Of a stretch of DNA of 64,000 nucleotides, positions 40,400-49,355 are shown one piece after another (the first letter of the stretch is position 1; every line of letters starts with the position of its first letter). Source of the DNA: Cupriavidus basilensis OR16. GTDB taxonomy: Bacteria; Pseudomonadota; Gammaproteobacteria; Burkholderiales; Burkholderiaceae. The stretch covers positions 56,698-120,697 of the forward strand of contig NZ_AHJE01000020.1 in the NCBI RefSeq assembly GCF_000243095.1, read 5' to 3'. Under the pieces are notes generated by a model. The model made no database searches, was not told the origin of the DNA, and was given only the letters and a program-made list of their open reading frames with translations. A program made the position numbers and the translations under genes.

Positions 40400-40421
40400 C
40401 GCGCTCGCCGATCCGCTAGCC

Positions 40422-40480
40422 TGTTATGAAGTGCATCGGGCATGCCGGCGCGCGAGGCGCGGCCGATGCACTTCATAACA
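40422..40480 (+). promoter_or_regulatory. Long perfect hairpin in the GST leader
   Basis: An 18-base perfect inverted repeat (TGTTATGAAGTGCATCGG, 40422-40439, and its complement 40463-40480) surrounds a GC-rich 23-base loop. It ends 16 bases before the ATG and 6 before the GAGGGGAG ribosome site. It could be an RNA thermosensor, a translation or decay control, or a binding site for a dimeric regulator. No T tract follows. Confidence 0.75.
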
Positions 40481-40496
40481 AGCTCGAGGGGAGTCC

Positions 40497-41111
40497 ATGA
40501 AGCTGTATGCATCGCAAACCAGCCCTTACGCGCGCAAAGTGCGCGTAGTGATGGCGGAAAAGAAGATCGATTACCAGATGGTCGAGGTTGACGTGTGGTC
40601 GCCGGACACCACCATCTCCCAGTTCAACCCGCTGGGCAAGGTACCGTGCCTGGTCATGGAAGACGGCGGCGCGATTTTCGACTCGCGCGTGATCGTCGAA
40701 TACGTCGACACCCTGACGCCCGTCAGCCGCATGATCCCGCAAGGCGCCCGCGAACGCGTCGAGGTCCGTTGCTGGGAAGCGCTGGCCGACGGCCTGCTCG
40801 ATGCCGCCCTGCTGGCGCGCCTGGAACACACGCAGCGCGAGCCGGCGCAGCGCAGCGAGCGCTGGGTCCAGCGCCAGCTCGGCAAGATCGACGCGGCCTT
40901 GGCCGCCATCGCCGACGGCCTGGCCGACCGGCCCTGGTGCTCGGGCAACCATTACTCGCTGGCCGACGTGGCCGTGGGCTGCGCGTTGTCGTACCTCGAC
41001 TTCCGCTTCCCGGACATCGCTTGGCGCGAGCGTCACCCGCGCCTCGCGGTGTACCAGGACAAGCTTGCCAAGCGCCAGTCGTTTATCGACACGGAACCAC
41101 CGCGCGCCTGA
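40497..41111 (+). CDS. Glutathione S-transferase family protein
   Basis: A 204-residue soluble GST. The N-terminal thioredoxin-like domain reads MKLYASQTSPYARKVRVVMA, with the glutathione-site motif GKVPCLVMEDGGAIFDSRVI near residues 47-66. The C-terminal helical domain has HYSLADVAVGCALSYLDFRF. The N terminus is like the Ser/Thr-type or stringent-starvation-like GSTs of Burkholderiaceae. Substrate unknown. It has its own promoter and a long hairpin leader and ends at a strong terminator. Confidence 0.9.
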   Translation: MKLYASQTSPYARKVRVVMAEKKIDYQMVEVDVWSPDTTISQFNPLGKVPCLVMEDGGAIFDSRVIVEYVDTLTPVSRMIPQGARERVEVRCWEALADGLLDAALLARLEHTQREPAQRSERWVQRQLGKIDAALAAIADGLADRPWCSGNHYSLADVAVGCALSYLDFRFPDIAWRERHPRLAVYQDKLAKRQSFIDTEPPRA

Positions 41112-41132
41112 TGCACCGATCGACGTGAAGAT

Positions 41133-41164
41133 AAAAAAAACCGGCCATCGAGCCGGTTTTTTTA
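41133..41164. terminator. Terminator between GST and mnmA
   Basis: AAAAAAAACCGGC-CATCGA-GCCGGTTTTTTT, a stem with A/T tracts on both sides, serving both convergent genes. Confidence 0.9.
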
Positions 41165-41192
41165 TCTTATCGCGCAGCGCGCGGCCGACGAA

Positions 41193-42293
41193 CTAGCGGA
41201 TGATGCCGCCGCCCAGGCACACATCGCCGTCGTACAGCACCGCGGACTGGCCCGGCGTAACCGCCCACTGTGCCTGCGCGAAGGTCAGCTGCAGGGCATC
41301 GTCGCCCGCCCCCGTCACCGTGCAGGGCGCATCGCTCTGCCGATACCGCGTCTTGGCCGACAGCGAGGTACCCACCGCGGGGCCGGAGCCCGCCACCCAC
41401 GACAGGTCGGCAGCGTCGAGCGTGGGTGTCAGCAGCCACGGATGCTCATGGCCCTGCACCACGTACAGCGTGTTGCTGGCCATGTCCTTGCGCGCCACAT
41501 ACCAGGCGTCGCCATTGCCCGCGCGGCTGCCGCCCAGGCCGATGCCCTTGCGCTGCCCCAGCGTGTAGAAGGCCAGGCCGATGTGCTGGCCCACTTCCTT
41601 GCCGTCCGGCGTGCGCATCGGCCCAGGCTTGGTCGGCAGGTAGCGGTTGAGGAAATCGCGGAAGGGCCGCTCGCCGATAAAGCAGATGCCCGTGGAATCC
41701 TTCTTCCTGGCATTGGGCAGGCCGATCTCGGCTGCGATCTCGCGCACGCGCGTCTTGGGCATCTCGCCCAGCGGGAACAGCGTGCGCGACAGCTGCGCCT
41801 GGTTCAGCCGGTGCAGGAAGTAGCTCTGGTCCTTGGTGTGGTCGAAGGCCTTGAGCAGCTCGAAGCGGCCCGTGCCGGCACCCGCACCCGCCCCCGCTTC
41901 GCGCACGCGCGCATAGTGGCCGGTGGCGATGGTGTCCGCGCCGAGCGACATGGCGTGGTCCAGGAAGGACTTGAACTTGATCTCGGCATTGCAGAGCACG
42001 TCGGGGTTCGGCGTGCGGCCGGCGGAGTACTCGCGCAGGAAGTCGGCAAAGACCCGGTCCTTGTACTCGGCGGCGAAATTGACCGCCTCCACGTCGACGC
42101 CGATCAGGTCGGCCACCGAGACCACGTCCAGCCAGTCCTGCCGGGTCGAACAGTACTCGCTGTCGTCGTCGTCTTCCCAGTTCTTCATGAACAGGCCGAT
42201 CACCTCATAGCCTTGCTGCTTGAGCAGCCATGCGGTCACCGACGAATCCACGCCGCCCGACATGCCTACCACCACGCGCTTGCCCTGGCTCAT
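41193..42293 (-). CDS. mnmA: tRNA-specific 2-thiouridylase MnmA
   Basis: Adds sulfur at U34 of Lys, Glu and Gln tRNAs using ATP. The 366-residue product has the PP-loop [15 protein letters not shown] near residue 10, the first active cysteine in [14 protein letters not shown] near residue 100 and the second in [14 protein letters not shown] near residue 206. An Ala-Gly dipeptide run (AGAGAGAGTG) near residue 135 is a local insertion. The gene overlaps the Nudix gene start by 4 bases (ATGA), so they are coupled. Confidence 0.96.
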   Translation of the reverse strand: MSQGKRVVVGMSGGVDSSVTAWLLKQQGYEVIGLFMKNWEDDDDSEYCSTRQDWLDVVSVADLIGVDVEAVNFAAEYKDRVFADFLREYSAGRTPNPDVLCNAEIKFKSFLDHAMSLGADTIATGHYARVREAGAGAGAGTGRFELLKAFDHTKDQSYFLHRLNQAQLSRTLFPLGEMPKTRVREIAAEIGLPNARKKDSTGICFIGERPFRDFLNRYLPTKPGPMRTPDGKEVGQHIGLAFYTLGQRKGIGLGGSRAGNGDAWYVARKDMASNTLYVVQGHEHPWLLTPTLDAADLSWVAGSGPAVGTSLSAKTRYRQSDAPCTVTGAGDDALQLTFAQAQWAVTPGQSAVLYDGDVCLGGGIIR

Positions 42294-42793
42294 GACTGCA
42301 CTCCGCCGCCCACCACGGAGGGATGGGTGTAAAGCGCATCGAGCGCGAAGCGCTTGCCCGCCAGGTAGTCTTCGATGCAGGCCAGCACCAGCGGCGTGCG
42401 GTGGCGCTCGGGGCAGGCGCGGATCTCGTCAGCGCTCATCCACACGGTGCGCACGATGCCCACGTCGAGCTGGCGCCCGGCATCGAGCGCGCCCAGTTCG
42501 CCGGTAAACGCGAAGCGCACGTAGGTGATGTCGCCGCCCGGCCGCGTCGCGGTGCCGGCCGGGTGCGAGCGGGCGGTATAGCAGCCCAGCAGCGCGCGCG
42601 GCTCGAACGTGTGCGCAGTTTCTTCCAGCGTTTCGCGGATGACGGCGTGGATCAGGCTCTCGCCCGGGTCGAGATGGCCGGCGGGCTGGTTCAGCCGCAG
42701 GCCGTCGGGGGTTTCTTCTTCCACCAGCAGGAAGCGGCCGCCGCGTTCGATAACCGCGGCGACAGTGACGCTGGCCTTCCAGTCGTGTGACAT
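42290..42793 (-). CDS. Nudix hydrolase (NudJ-like)
   Basis: A 167-residue pyrophosphohydrolase of the Nudix fold. The Nudix box reads [20 protein letters not shown] with a TA ending, matching G-x5-E-x7-R-E-x2-E-E-x-G/A. Length and the adjacent mnmA recall NudJ (phosphatase of thiamin and other pyrophosphates), but the substrate is not determined. The start is preceded by a weak ribosome site and the stop overlaps mnmA. Confidence 0.9.
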   Translation of the reverse strand: MSHDWKASVTVAAVIERGGRFLLVEEETPDGLRLNQPAGHLDPGESLIHAVIRETLEETAHTFEPRALLGCYTARSHPAGTATRPGGDITYVRFAFTGELGALDAGRQLDVGIVRTVWMSADEIRACPERHRTPLVLACIEDYLAGKRFALDALYTHPSVVGGGVQS

Positions 42794-42880
42794 GATGCAC
42801 AAATTTTAGGCAATCCGGCATTCTACCGGTTGCCGCCATTTCGCGCATCCGGCGCATCCGGCGGCGCGCCCGCGCCGACG

Positions 42881-43555
42881 CTAGGCCGGCAGCAAAGTGC
42901 GCTCCACATCCCCCACCGTCGGAAGTTGCGCGATCACCTGGTCCAGCCGTTCGCGCAGCGCGCGGCTGGCCGGCGCCAGCGGCCGCCTGACCTCCGGACC
43001 TGCCAGCCCGCACAATGCCAGCGCGGTCTTGACCGGCGCCGGATTGGGCTCGGAGAACAGCAGCGAGATCAGCGGCGCCAGGCTCGCAAACAGCGCACGC
43101 GCTGCGGCAACGCGGCCCTGCGCCACCAGTTGCAACAGCCGCACGAACAGATCCGGGCGGATATGCGCGCAAGCCGGCACCACGCCGTCGCCGCCGGCCA
43201 GCAGGTGATCCAGCATGGCCGCGTCCTCGCCGCAGAAGACCGCGAGCCGATCATTGCCGGCCAGGGCGCGCAGCCCGGACACGTCGCACTCCTTGACCGC
43301 GACGACGCGCGGATGTGCCGCCAGCCGCTGCACCAGTGCCGGTGACATATTGCAGCCGGTGCGCTTGGGCACGTTGTAGAGCATCAGCGGGCGCCAGGTG
43401 GCATCCGCCACGCGCTCGACATGCCAGGCAATGCCCTCGTCGCCGGGCCGCAGGTAGTACGGCGGCGGCACGAGGTAGCCCGCCAGGTCGAAGCGGTCGA
43501 GCTGGCGCACCTGCTCGCAGACTCGCAAGCCCGCGATCATGTCAGTGCGCGGCAT
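42881..43555 (-). CDS. Dihydrodipicolinate synthase-like protein, N-terminal part missing
   Basis: DapA/HpaI-family aldolase-type barrel. The 224-residue frame begins with MPRTDMIAGLRVCEQVRQLD. The family normally has about 70-80 more residues, including the GTTGE catalytic loop (Thr-Thr). Retained are the YNVPKRTGCNM region with the catalytic tyrosine and VVAVKECD with the Schiff-base lysine. Likely a deletion at about 43550; the joined part overlaps the next gene by 14 bases. As written it cannot be catalytic. The substrate of the intact family member is not known to be pyruvate plus aspartate semialdehyde here. Confidence 0.82.
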   Translation of the reverse strand: MPRTDMIAGLRVCEQVRQLDRFDLAGYLVPPPYYLRPGDEGIAWHVERVADATWRPLMLYNVPKRTGCNMSPALVQRLAAHPRVVAVKECDVSGLRALAGNDRLAVFCGEDAAMLDHLLAGGDGVVPACAHIRPDLFVRLLQLVAQGRVAAARALFASLAPLISLLFSEPNPAPVKTALALCGLAGPEVRRPLAPASRALRERLDQVIAQLPTVGDVERTLLPA

Positions 43556-43997
43556 GATCTTGTCCCAGCATCGTGGTGACGCCGAACTCGGCGGCCGGCA
43601 AGGCCATCATGATGGCGTGCATGGCGGCGTCGCGGCCGCCGCGTTCGACTTCCACATGCAGCGTGGTCTCGCCATGGCGGTGGTCCACCTCGACCACGTA
43701 GATGCGTGCCAGTTGCCCGATCGCGCGGTGCAGCGACTGGCGCAACGCAAAGACCTGGCCCGACGCAACCGCCAGGCGCAGGCGGATCCAGCTGTGCGCG
43801 GTGCCCGCGCCAAGCGCGGGCGCGGCGGCCTGCGCGGCTTCGATGCCGGATGCGTCAAGGCGCGCGGTGCGGGATTCGGTGCGGGTAAGACGGCGGCGCG
43901 GCACGGAAGCAAAGGCCACGGCGAGGCTCGACTGTCGCATTTGAGCGGGACCCGCGCTGGGCGGGTCGTCTGTTGGAGATGCAACCATGCTATGCAT
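43542..43997 (-). CDS. Hypothetical protein, possibly ACT-like
   Basis: A 151-residue product I do not recognise. The N-terminal 70 residues are Arg/Ala-rich and variable. Residues 70-140 (SWIRLRLAVASGQVFALRQ, then IYVVEVDHRHGETTLHVEVE) alternate strands and a helix, in a pattern like an ACT or small ferredoxin-like regulatory fold. A GAGG ribosome site precedes the start. The end overlaps the truncated DapA-like gene, so the two were probably adjacent or joined originally. The tail could be altered by the same deletion. Confidence 0.5.
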   Translation of the reverse strand: MHSMVASPTDDPPSAGPAQMRQSSLAVAFASVPRRRLTRTESRTARLDASGIEAAQAAAPALGAGTAHSWIRLRLAVASGQVFALRQSLHRAIGQLARIYVVEVDHRHGETTLHVEVERGGRDAAMHAIMMALPAAEFGVTTMLGQDHAAH

Positions 43998-44066
43998 GGC
44001 CGCCTCAAGTTGATGCAGTAATCGCCGCCGCCGCCATCAAAATGTCATCAAGATGGCGCGGCACGT

Positions 44067-44936
44067 TCAGAACGTCTTGGTGAGCGACGCGAAGGCGGTA
44101 GCCTTGCCGACGTAGCGGCCATACGAGTTGGTGTAGACCGACTTGTGCGCATTGGTGTCGATGTAAGCGATCGCCAGCGCGAAGCCCTTGCCCAGGTCCT
44201 TGGTCAGCCCGAGCTTCCAGTCCGTGTACGAGGCGCTGTTCACGTGCTTCACGTTCTGGTAACCGACGTGGGCATTGAGCGTCAGGTCCCAGAAGTTCAG
44301 CGGCACGTTGGCCGACAGGTCGGCGTAGTAGCTGTACTTGCTGTCCGCGAAGCCGAACAGGTTGGTCAACGCCTGCGAGTACTTGAAGAACACCGGGCCA
44401 GCGCCGGCGCCGACATACAGTTCCGTGGTGTACGGGCGCGTGAAGCCGGTCGGGTAATCGCCCGGGTAGTAGTACTGCAGCACGCCCGCGTCATAGTTCC
44501 ACTCCAGGCCGGCCAGCGTCACCGTGTTCTTGAAGCCGCCGTAGAAGTCCATCTCGATCGGCGCCGAGACTTTCGGATTGCTGTCGCCGAGCCAGCTGAT
44601 GCTCGAGTTCCAGTTACCCACGTAGAAGCCGCTCGAATGCGCGTAGTCGAACCCACCCTGGATGGCCGGGCGGCGGTTGCTCTGCATCAAGCCGCGATAG
44701 CGATACTCGCTGGCGAGCGTCACGTTGGCGGTGAAGGTGTGCGGCGAGACCTCGGCGGCGGCGGCGTCGGTAGGCGCACCGCCCTCCTGCGCGCTGCTCT
44801 GGGCAAAAGCGGCGGGGGCGGCGGGGGCGGCGGGGGCGGCGGCGAGGAGCGTGGCGCAAGACAGGGAAGCGAGGCAGGCACGCGAACTGTTGAAGCAAAG
44901 CGCAGTCATGGATAGCTTGGCAAATGGAAAAGACAT
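44067..44936 (-). CDS. TorF-family putative outer-membrane porin
   Basis: A 289-residue outer-membrane beta-barrel candidate. The signal peptide is followed by an Ala/Pro-rich stretch (ending AAFAQ) with GGCGGG repeats in the DNA. The mature part has VTLASEYRYRGLMQSNRRPA near residues 70-89 and the alternating aromatic strands of the TorF/Gcw-chp family, with YPTGFTRPYTTELYVGAGAG and FALAIAYIDTNAHKSVYTNS. It ends with phenylalanine (ASLTKTF), typical of outer-membrane proteins. The start at 44936 is preferred, but the ATG at 44909 (MTALCFNSS) would also give a signal peptide. Transport role unknown. Confidence 0.85.
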   Translation of the reverse strand: MSFPFAKLSMTALCFNSSRACLASLSCATLLAAAPAAPAAPAAFAQSSAQEGGAPTDAAAAEVSPHTFTANVTLASEYRYRGLMQSNRRPAIQGGFDYAHSSGFYVGNWNSSISWLGDSNPKVSAPIEMDFYGGFKNTVTLAGLEWNYDAGVLQYYYPGDYPTGFTRPYTTELYVGAGAGPVFFKYSQALTNLFGFADSKYSYYADLSANVPLNFWDLTLNAHVGYQNVKHVNSASYTDWKLGLTKDLGKGFALAIAYIDTNAHKSVYTNSYGRYVGKATAFASLTKTF

Positions 44937-45420
44937 CGATCGGTGGACAGCCACAAATGAAGCCACGGCAGGCGTCACGACGACAGTGGCCGCGGCGCGA
45001 CCAGAACAGTACGGGCGCGTGCCTAAAATCGGTGTCAAGAAAACAGCACTGCGCCAAGGGATGGCGTAAAAATCATAAAGGGCGCGGCCTGGCAAGAGCC
45101 GGCGGGTCTTGCCAGGGGGGGCGATGCGGTTGCGCAAAAGCCGACCGGCCGGTCACCACATCTCGTCAGATTCCTGTAAGCTGCGAAAAAATTGTGCGCT
45201 GCGTTTGGCTTAGCCGAGCGCATGGCAGACACAAGGGGCGGACACAAAAGGGCCAACGACGTCCGCCCGCTTAGCAGATCAGCGGCATTGTCAGAATGAA
45301 CCGAAGCGGTTCTGGTCAGGCGCGTTGCCATGTCGTACCGGTCGTACGACAAGCTCGCGCCCCAACGCCAGAATCATTTTGACAGCGCCTCAAAGACGCC
45401 AGCAAAAGGAGAAATTGACG
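44937..45420. other. Intergenic region between TorF-like and pntAA genes
   Basis: 484 bases between divergent genes, with no coding frame of note. A TTGACA-type hexamer on the minus strand (45033-45038) is a possible -35 of the porin gene, but the -10 is not clear. An inverted repeat lies at 45088-45116. The pntAA ribosome site (AAAGGAG) is at its right end. Confidence 0.55.
45088..45116. repeat. Inverted repeat in the porin-pntAA gap
   Basis: CCTGGCAAGA (45088-45097) and TCTTGCCAGG (45107-45116) form a perfect 10-base stem with a 9-base GC-rich loop. It is about 150 bases upstream of the porin start. It may be an operator or leader stem; the factor is not known. Confidence 0.55.
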
Positions 45421-46542
45421 ATGCACATCGGCATCCCGCAGGAGACGCGGGCAGGTGAGACTCGTGTCGCCGCCACCCCGGAGACGGTCAAGAAGTACGT
45501 GACCCAGGGCCATCAGGTCATTGTCCAGTCGGGAGCGGGCGTTCGCGCCAGCGTGCCGGACTCGGCGTACGAGGCCGTCGGTGCCACCATTGGCACCGCG
45601 GCACAAGCCTTCGGCGCGCAGTTGGTGCTCAAGGTCCGTGCCCCCGAGGATGCCGAGCTCGCGCTGATGAAGCCGGGCGCCGTGCTGGTCGGCATGCTCA
45701 ACCCCTTCGACGCAGAGAACAACGCACGCATGGCCAGCGCCACGCTGACGGCTTTCGCGCTGGAAGCCGCGCCGCGCACCACGCGCGCGCAGAGCATGGA
45801 CGTGCTGTCCTCGCAGGCCAATATCGCCGGTTACAAGGCCGTGCTGATCGCCGCCCACCATTACCAGCGTTTCATGCCCATGCTGATGACCGCCGCCGGC
45901 ACCGTCAAGGCGGCCCGCGTGCTGATCCTCGGCGCCGGCGTGGCGGGCTTGCAGGCCATCGCCACCGCCAAGCGGCTGGGCGCGGTGATCGAAGCCTCCG
46001 ACGTGCGTCCCGCCGTCAAGGAACAGATCGAATCGCTGGGCGCGAAATTCCTCGACGTGCCGTTCGTCACCGACGAAGAGCGCGAGATCGCGCAAGGCGT
46101 GGGCGGCTATGCCCGACCGATGCCGCCCGACTGGATGCGGCGCCAGGCGGAACTCGTGCACGAGCGCGCCAAGGCTGCCGACATCGTCATCACCACGGCG
46201 TTGATCCCGGGCCGCCAGGCGCCGGTGCTGCTCAAGGAAGAAACCGTGCAGGCCATGAAGCCCGGCTCGGTGGTGGTCGACCTGGCCGCGGCGCAGGGTG
46301 GCAACTGCCCGCTCACGGTGGCCGACGAAGTGGTGGAACGCCACGGCGTCACGCTGATCGGGCACACCAACCTGGCCAGCATGGTGGGGGCGGACGCTTC
46401 CGCCCTCTATGCGCGCAATGTGCTCGATTTCCTCAAGCTCGTCATCGACAAGGACGGCCAGTTCACCTTGAACCTGGAGGACGACATCGTCGCAGCCTGC
46501 CTGATGTGCAAGGATGGCCAAGTGGTCCGCGGCGCTTCCTGA
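45421..46542 (+). CDS. pntAA: NAD(P) transhydrogenase alpha subunit 1
   Basis: NAD-binding soluble part of the proton-pumping transhydrogenase that makes NADPH from NADH. The 373-residue product begins MHIGIPQETRAGETRVAATP and carries the Rossmann NAD site VLILGAGVAGLQAIATAKRL near residue 164. SEASDVRP-type sequence and DLAAAQGGNCP follow near residues 193 and 282. A good AAAGGAG site precedes the ATG at 45421. The membrane parts are encoded further on (pntAB, pntB), separated by panD. Confidence 0.95.
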   Translation: MHIGIPQETRAGETRVAATPETVKKYVTQGHQVIVQSGAGVRASVPDSAYEAVGATIGTAAQAFGAQLVLKVRAPEDAELALMKPGAVLVGMLNPFDAENNARMASATLTAFALEAAPRTTRAQSMDVLSSQANIAGYKAVLIAAHHYQRFMPMLMTAAGTVKAARVLILGAGVAGLQAIATAKRLGAVIEASDVRPAVKEQIESLGAKFLDVPFVTDEEREIAQGVGGYARPMPPDWMRRQAELVHERAKAADIVITTALIPGRQAPVLLKEETVQAMKPGSVVVDLAAAQGGNCPLTVADEVVERHGVTLIGHTNLASMVGADASALYARNVLDFLKLVIDKDGQFTLNLEDDIVAACLMCKDGQVVRGAS

Positions 46543-46740
46543 AGCGGCTTTGGGCCCATCGCGGCCCGGCCGTTTTAGAATGGCACCAGGCGGTTCCGGC
46601 CAGGCAAGCGGTTTAGCGCCGCTGCCGGCGTGCGCCGGCACGGCCGGCCAGCGCCCAGGCACCGGAATCATTCCAAGTGGTCCTCAAATCCAAGGGCCCG
46701 CATACAAGCTCATCCAGCATCAACCAAGGACGTATCACCC

Positions 46741-47103
46741 ATGCAACGCATCATGCTCCGCGCCAAGCTCCATCGTGTCACCGTGACGCAGGCGGACCTC
46801 AACTACGAGGGATCGTGCGGCATCGACGAGAATCTGCTCGAAGCGGCCGACATGAAGGAGTTCGAAAAAATCGAGCTGTACAACGTGAACAATGGCGAGC
46901 GTTTCTCCACCTACATCATCAAAGGCGTGCGCGGCAGCGGCGAGATCTCGCTCAACGGGGCAGCCGCACGGCGCGCGCACCTGGGCGACCACCTCATCAT
47001 CTGCACCTACGCGCCGATGAGCGACGAGGAGATCGCCACCTATAAGCCGAAGATCATCCTGGTGGACGACAACAACGCCATCAAGGAAATCAAGAAGGTG
47101 TAA
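46741..47103 (+). CDS. panD: Aspartate 1-decarboxylase
   Basis: Makes beta-alanine from aspartate for pantothenate and CoA. The 120-residue zymogen self-cleaves at Gly-Ser in YEGSCGID (near residues 22-29) to form the pyruvoyl group. [20 protein letters not shown] and [14 protein letters not shown] sequence give the barrel. It sits between pntAA and pntAB on the same strand. A ribosome site is weak; the frame is open upstream but similarity starts at 46741. Confidence 0.96.
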   Translation: MQRIMLRAKLHRVTVTQADLNYEGSCGIDENLLEAADMKEFEKIELYNVNNGERFSTYIIKGVRGSGEISLNGAAARRAHLGDHLIICTYAPMSDEEIATYKPKIILVDDNNAIKEIKKV

Positions 47104-47270
47104 GCGGATCCAGCCCCCCGTGCCGGCAGCCAGCGCCGGCACGGGGGGCAGACAACAGACAGCAAGCAGCAGGCGGCATCGATGCAGTTGGCGCCCACAA
47201 GCGCCTGGCCAGGCAAAAGAACACGGGACAACCGCGCAGCGAAGGCATTCAAGCAACGGAGGAGAAGTCG

Positions 47271-47603
47271 ATGGAACTGGTGAACCACACGGTGATCAAC
47301 CTGATCATCTTCGTGCTAGCGATCTACGTGGGTTACCACGTGGTCTGGACGGTGACGCCCGCGCTGCACACCCCGCTGATGGCCGTGACCAATGCGATCT
47401 CGGCCATCATCATCGTCGGCGCCATGCTGGCTGCCGGCCTGACCGAGGGCCCCGTGGGCCGCACCATGGGCACGCTGGCGGTCGCGCTCGCCGCGGTCAA
47501 CGTGTTCGGTGGCTTCCTGGTGACGCAGCGCATGCTGGAGATGTTCAAGAAGAAGGAACCCAAGGCCAAGGCCGGCAAGGGTCATGAGGAGGGCGCCAAG
47601 TGA
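47271..47603 (+). CDS. pntAB: NAD(P) transhydrogenase alpha subunit 2 (membrane)
   Basis: Short membrane subunit of the transhydrogenase. The 110-residue product has three predicted helices ([55 protein letters not shown]) and a basic tail. A GGAGGAG site precedes the start. Its stop overlaps the start of pntB by 4 bases. Confidence 0.95.
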   Translation: MELVNHTVINLIIFVLAIYVGYHVVWTVTPALHTPLMAVTNAISAIIIVGAMLAAGLTEGPVGRTMGTLAVALAAVNVFGGFLVTQRMLEMFKKKEPKAKAGKGHEEGAK

Positions 47604-49060
47604 GCATGAACCTCGTCACCCTGCTCTACCTGCTCGCCTCGGTCTGCTTCATCCAGGCGTTGAAGGGCCTGTCGCACCCCAGTTCCGCGCGGCGCGGCAA
47701 CGCCTTCGGCATGATCGGCATGGCCATCGCCGCGGTGACCACGCTGGTGCTGATCGTCAAGCTGAAGAATGAGTTCCTGGCCATCGGCGCGGGCCAATCG
47801 TCGGTCGCCGAAGGCATGGCGCTGATCTTCGGCGCGCTGGTGGTCGGCGGCGGCATCGGCGCCTTCGTGGCCAGGCGGGTCGAAATGACCAAGATGCCCG
47901 AGCTGGTAGCCGCCATGCACTCGCTGATCGGTATGGCCGCGGTCTGCATCGCGGTGGCCGTGGTGGCCGAGCCGTCGGCATTCAGCATCACGCCGCCGGG
48001 CTCGCACGATATCCCGTTTGGCAACCGCATCGAGCTGTTCATCGGCTGCTTTGTCGGCGCCATCACTTTCTCGGGCTCGGTGATCGCTTTCGGCAAGCTG
48101 TCGGGCAAGTACAAGTTCCGCCTGTTCCAGGGTGCGCCGGTGTCGTTCGCCGGGCAGCACCTGCTGAACCTGCTGCTGGCGGTGGCCATGATCGGCTTCG
48201 GCATCATCTTCTGCCTGTCGCAGGACTGGATTCCGTTCCTGCTGATGCTAGCGGTCGCCTTCGTGCTGGGCGTGCTGATCATCATCCCGATCGGCGGCGC
48301 CGACATGCCGGTGGTGGTGTCGATGCTCAACTCGTACTCGGGCTGGGCGGCGGCGGGCATCGGCTTCTCGCTGAACAACCCGATGCTGATCATCGCCGGC
48401 TCGCTGGTGGGATCGAGCGGTGCCATCCTCTCGTACATCATGTGCCGCGCGATGAACCGCTCGTTCTTCAACGTGCTGCTGGGCGGCTTTGGCGGCGCGC
48501 CCGCCGCGGCCGCTGCCGGCGGCCAGGCGCAGCGCAACGTCAAGTCCGGCTCGGCCGACGATGCCGCCTTCCTGATGGGCAACGCGGAAACCGTGATCAT
48601 CGTCCCGGGCTACGGCCTGGCGGTGGCGCGCGCGCAGCATGCACTGAAGGAACTGACCGAGAAGCTGGTCGAGAAAGGGGTGACGGTGAAGTACGCCATC
48701 CACCCGGTAGCGGGCCGCATGCCGGGCCACATGAACGTGCTGCTGGCCGAGGCCGAGGTGCCTTACGACCAGGTCTTCGAAATGGAAGACATCAACAGCG
48801 AGTTCGGCCAGGCCGACGTGGTGCTGGTGCTGGGCGCCAACGACGTGGTCAACCCCGCCGCCAAGACCGACCCCAACTCGCCGATTGCCGGCATGCCGAT
48901 CCTGGAAGCCTACAAGGCCAAGACCATCATCGTGAACAAGCGTTCGATGGCCGCGGGCTACGCGGGCCTGGACAACGAGCTGTTCTACATGGACAAGACC
49001 ATGATGGTGTTCGGCGACGCCAAGAAAGTGGTGGAAGACATGGGCAAGGCGGTCGAGTAG
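47600..49060 (+). CDS. pntB: NAD(P) transhydrogenase beta subunit
   Basis: Membrane and NADP-binding subunit of the transhydrogenase. The 486-residue product has about nine membrane helices in the first 300 residues and a soluble C-terminal domain with [20 protein letters not shown] near residue 333, the NADP-binding GYGLA-type loop, and [14 protein letters not shown] near residue 408. It starts within the stop of pntAB and ends 50 bases before a terminator. Confidence 0.96.
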   Translation: MSMNLVTLLYLLASVCFIQALKGLSHPSSARRGNAFGMIGMAIAAVTTLVLIVKLKNEFLAIGAGQSSVAEGMALIFGALVVGGGIGAFVARRVEMTKMPELVAAMHSLIGMAAVCIAVAVVAEPSAFSITPPGSHDIPFGNRIELFIGCFVGAITFSGSVIAFGKLSGKYKFRLFQGAPVSFAGQHLLNLLLAVAMIGFGIIFCLSQDWIPFLLMLAVAFVLGVLIIIPIGGADMPVVVSMLNSYSGWAAAGIGFSLNNPMLIIAGSLVGSSGAILSYIMCRAMNRSFFNVLLGGFGGAPAAAAAGGQAQRNVKSGSADDAAFLMGNAETVIIVPGYGLAVARAQHALKELTEKLVEKGVTVKYAIHPVAGRMPGHMNVLLAEAEVPYDQVFEMEDINSEFGQADVVLVLGANDVVNPAAKTDPNSPIAGMPILEAYKAKTIIVNKRSMAAGYAGLDNELFYMDKTMMVFGDAKKVVEDMGKAVE

Positions 49061-49109
49061 GCACGCAGAAGGTACTGGATACGGGCAGCCAGCCGTATCC
49101 GCTGCCACG

Positions 49110-49136
49110 AAAAGCGCGACATTGTCGCGCTTTTTT
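49110..49136 (+). terminator. Terminator of the pnt operon
   Basis: AAAAGCGCGACATTGTCGCGC followed by TTTTTT forms a clear stem about 50 bases after pntB. The 219 bases from here to the next gene hold only GC-rich sequence with no other recognised element. Confidence 0.88.
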
Positions 49137-49355
49137 CTTGCCCCGCTGCGGCCCGGTTGCGCGAGAGCGCGAGCGCGCTATACTGGTTTCCGGTCACCGG
49201 TCATGGCACGCGCCGGTCATCCAAACAGGGCCAGGTGTAGTCCAGCGCGGTGGGCCGCTCCGAACCGATCCGTCCGCTGGCCTTGCCGCGCCGGATCCCC
49301 AGCCGCGCCAAATCACCCGCCCGAAGTGTCTGCCGACACCGGAGCTGAACGCAAC

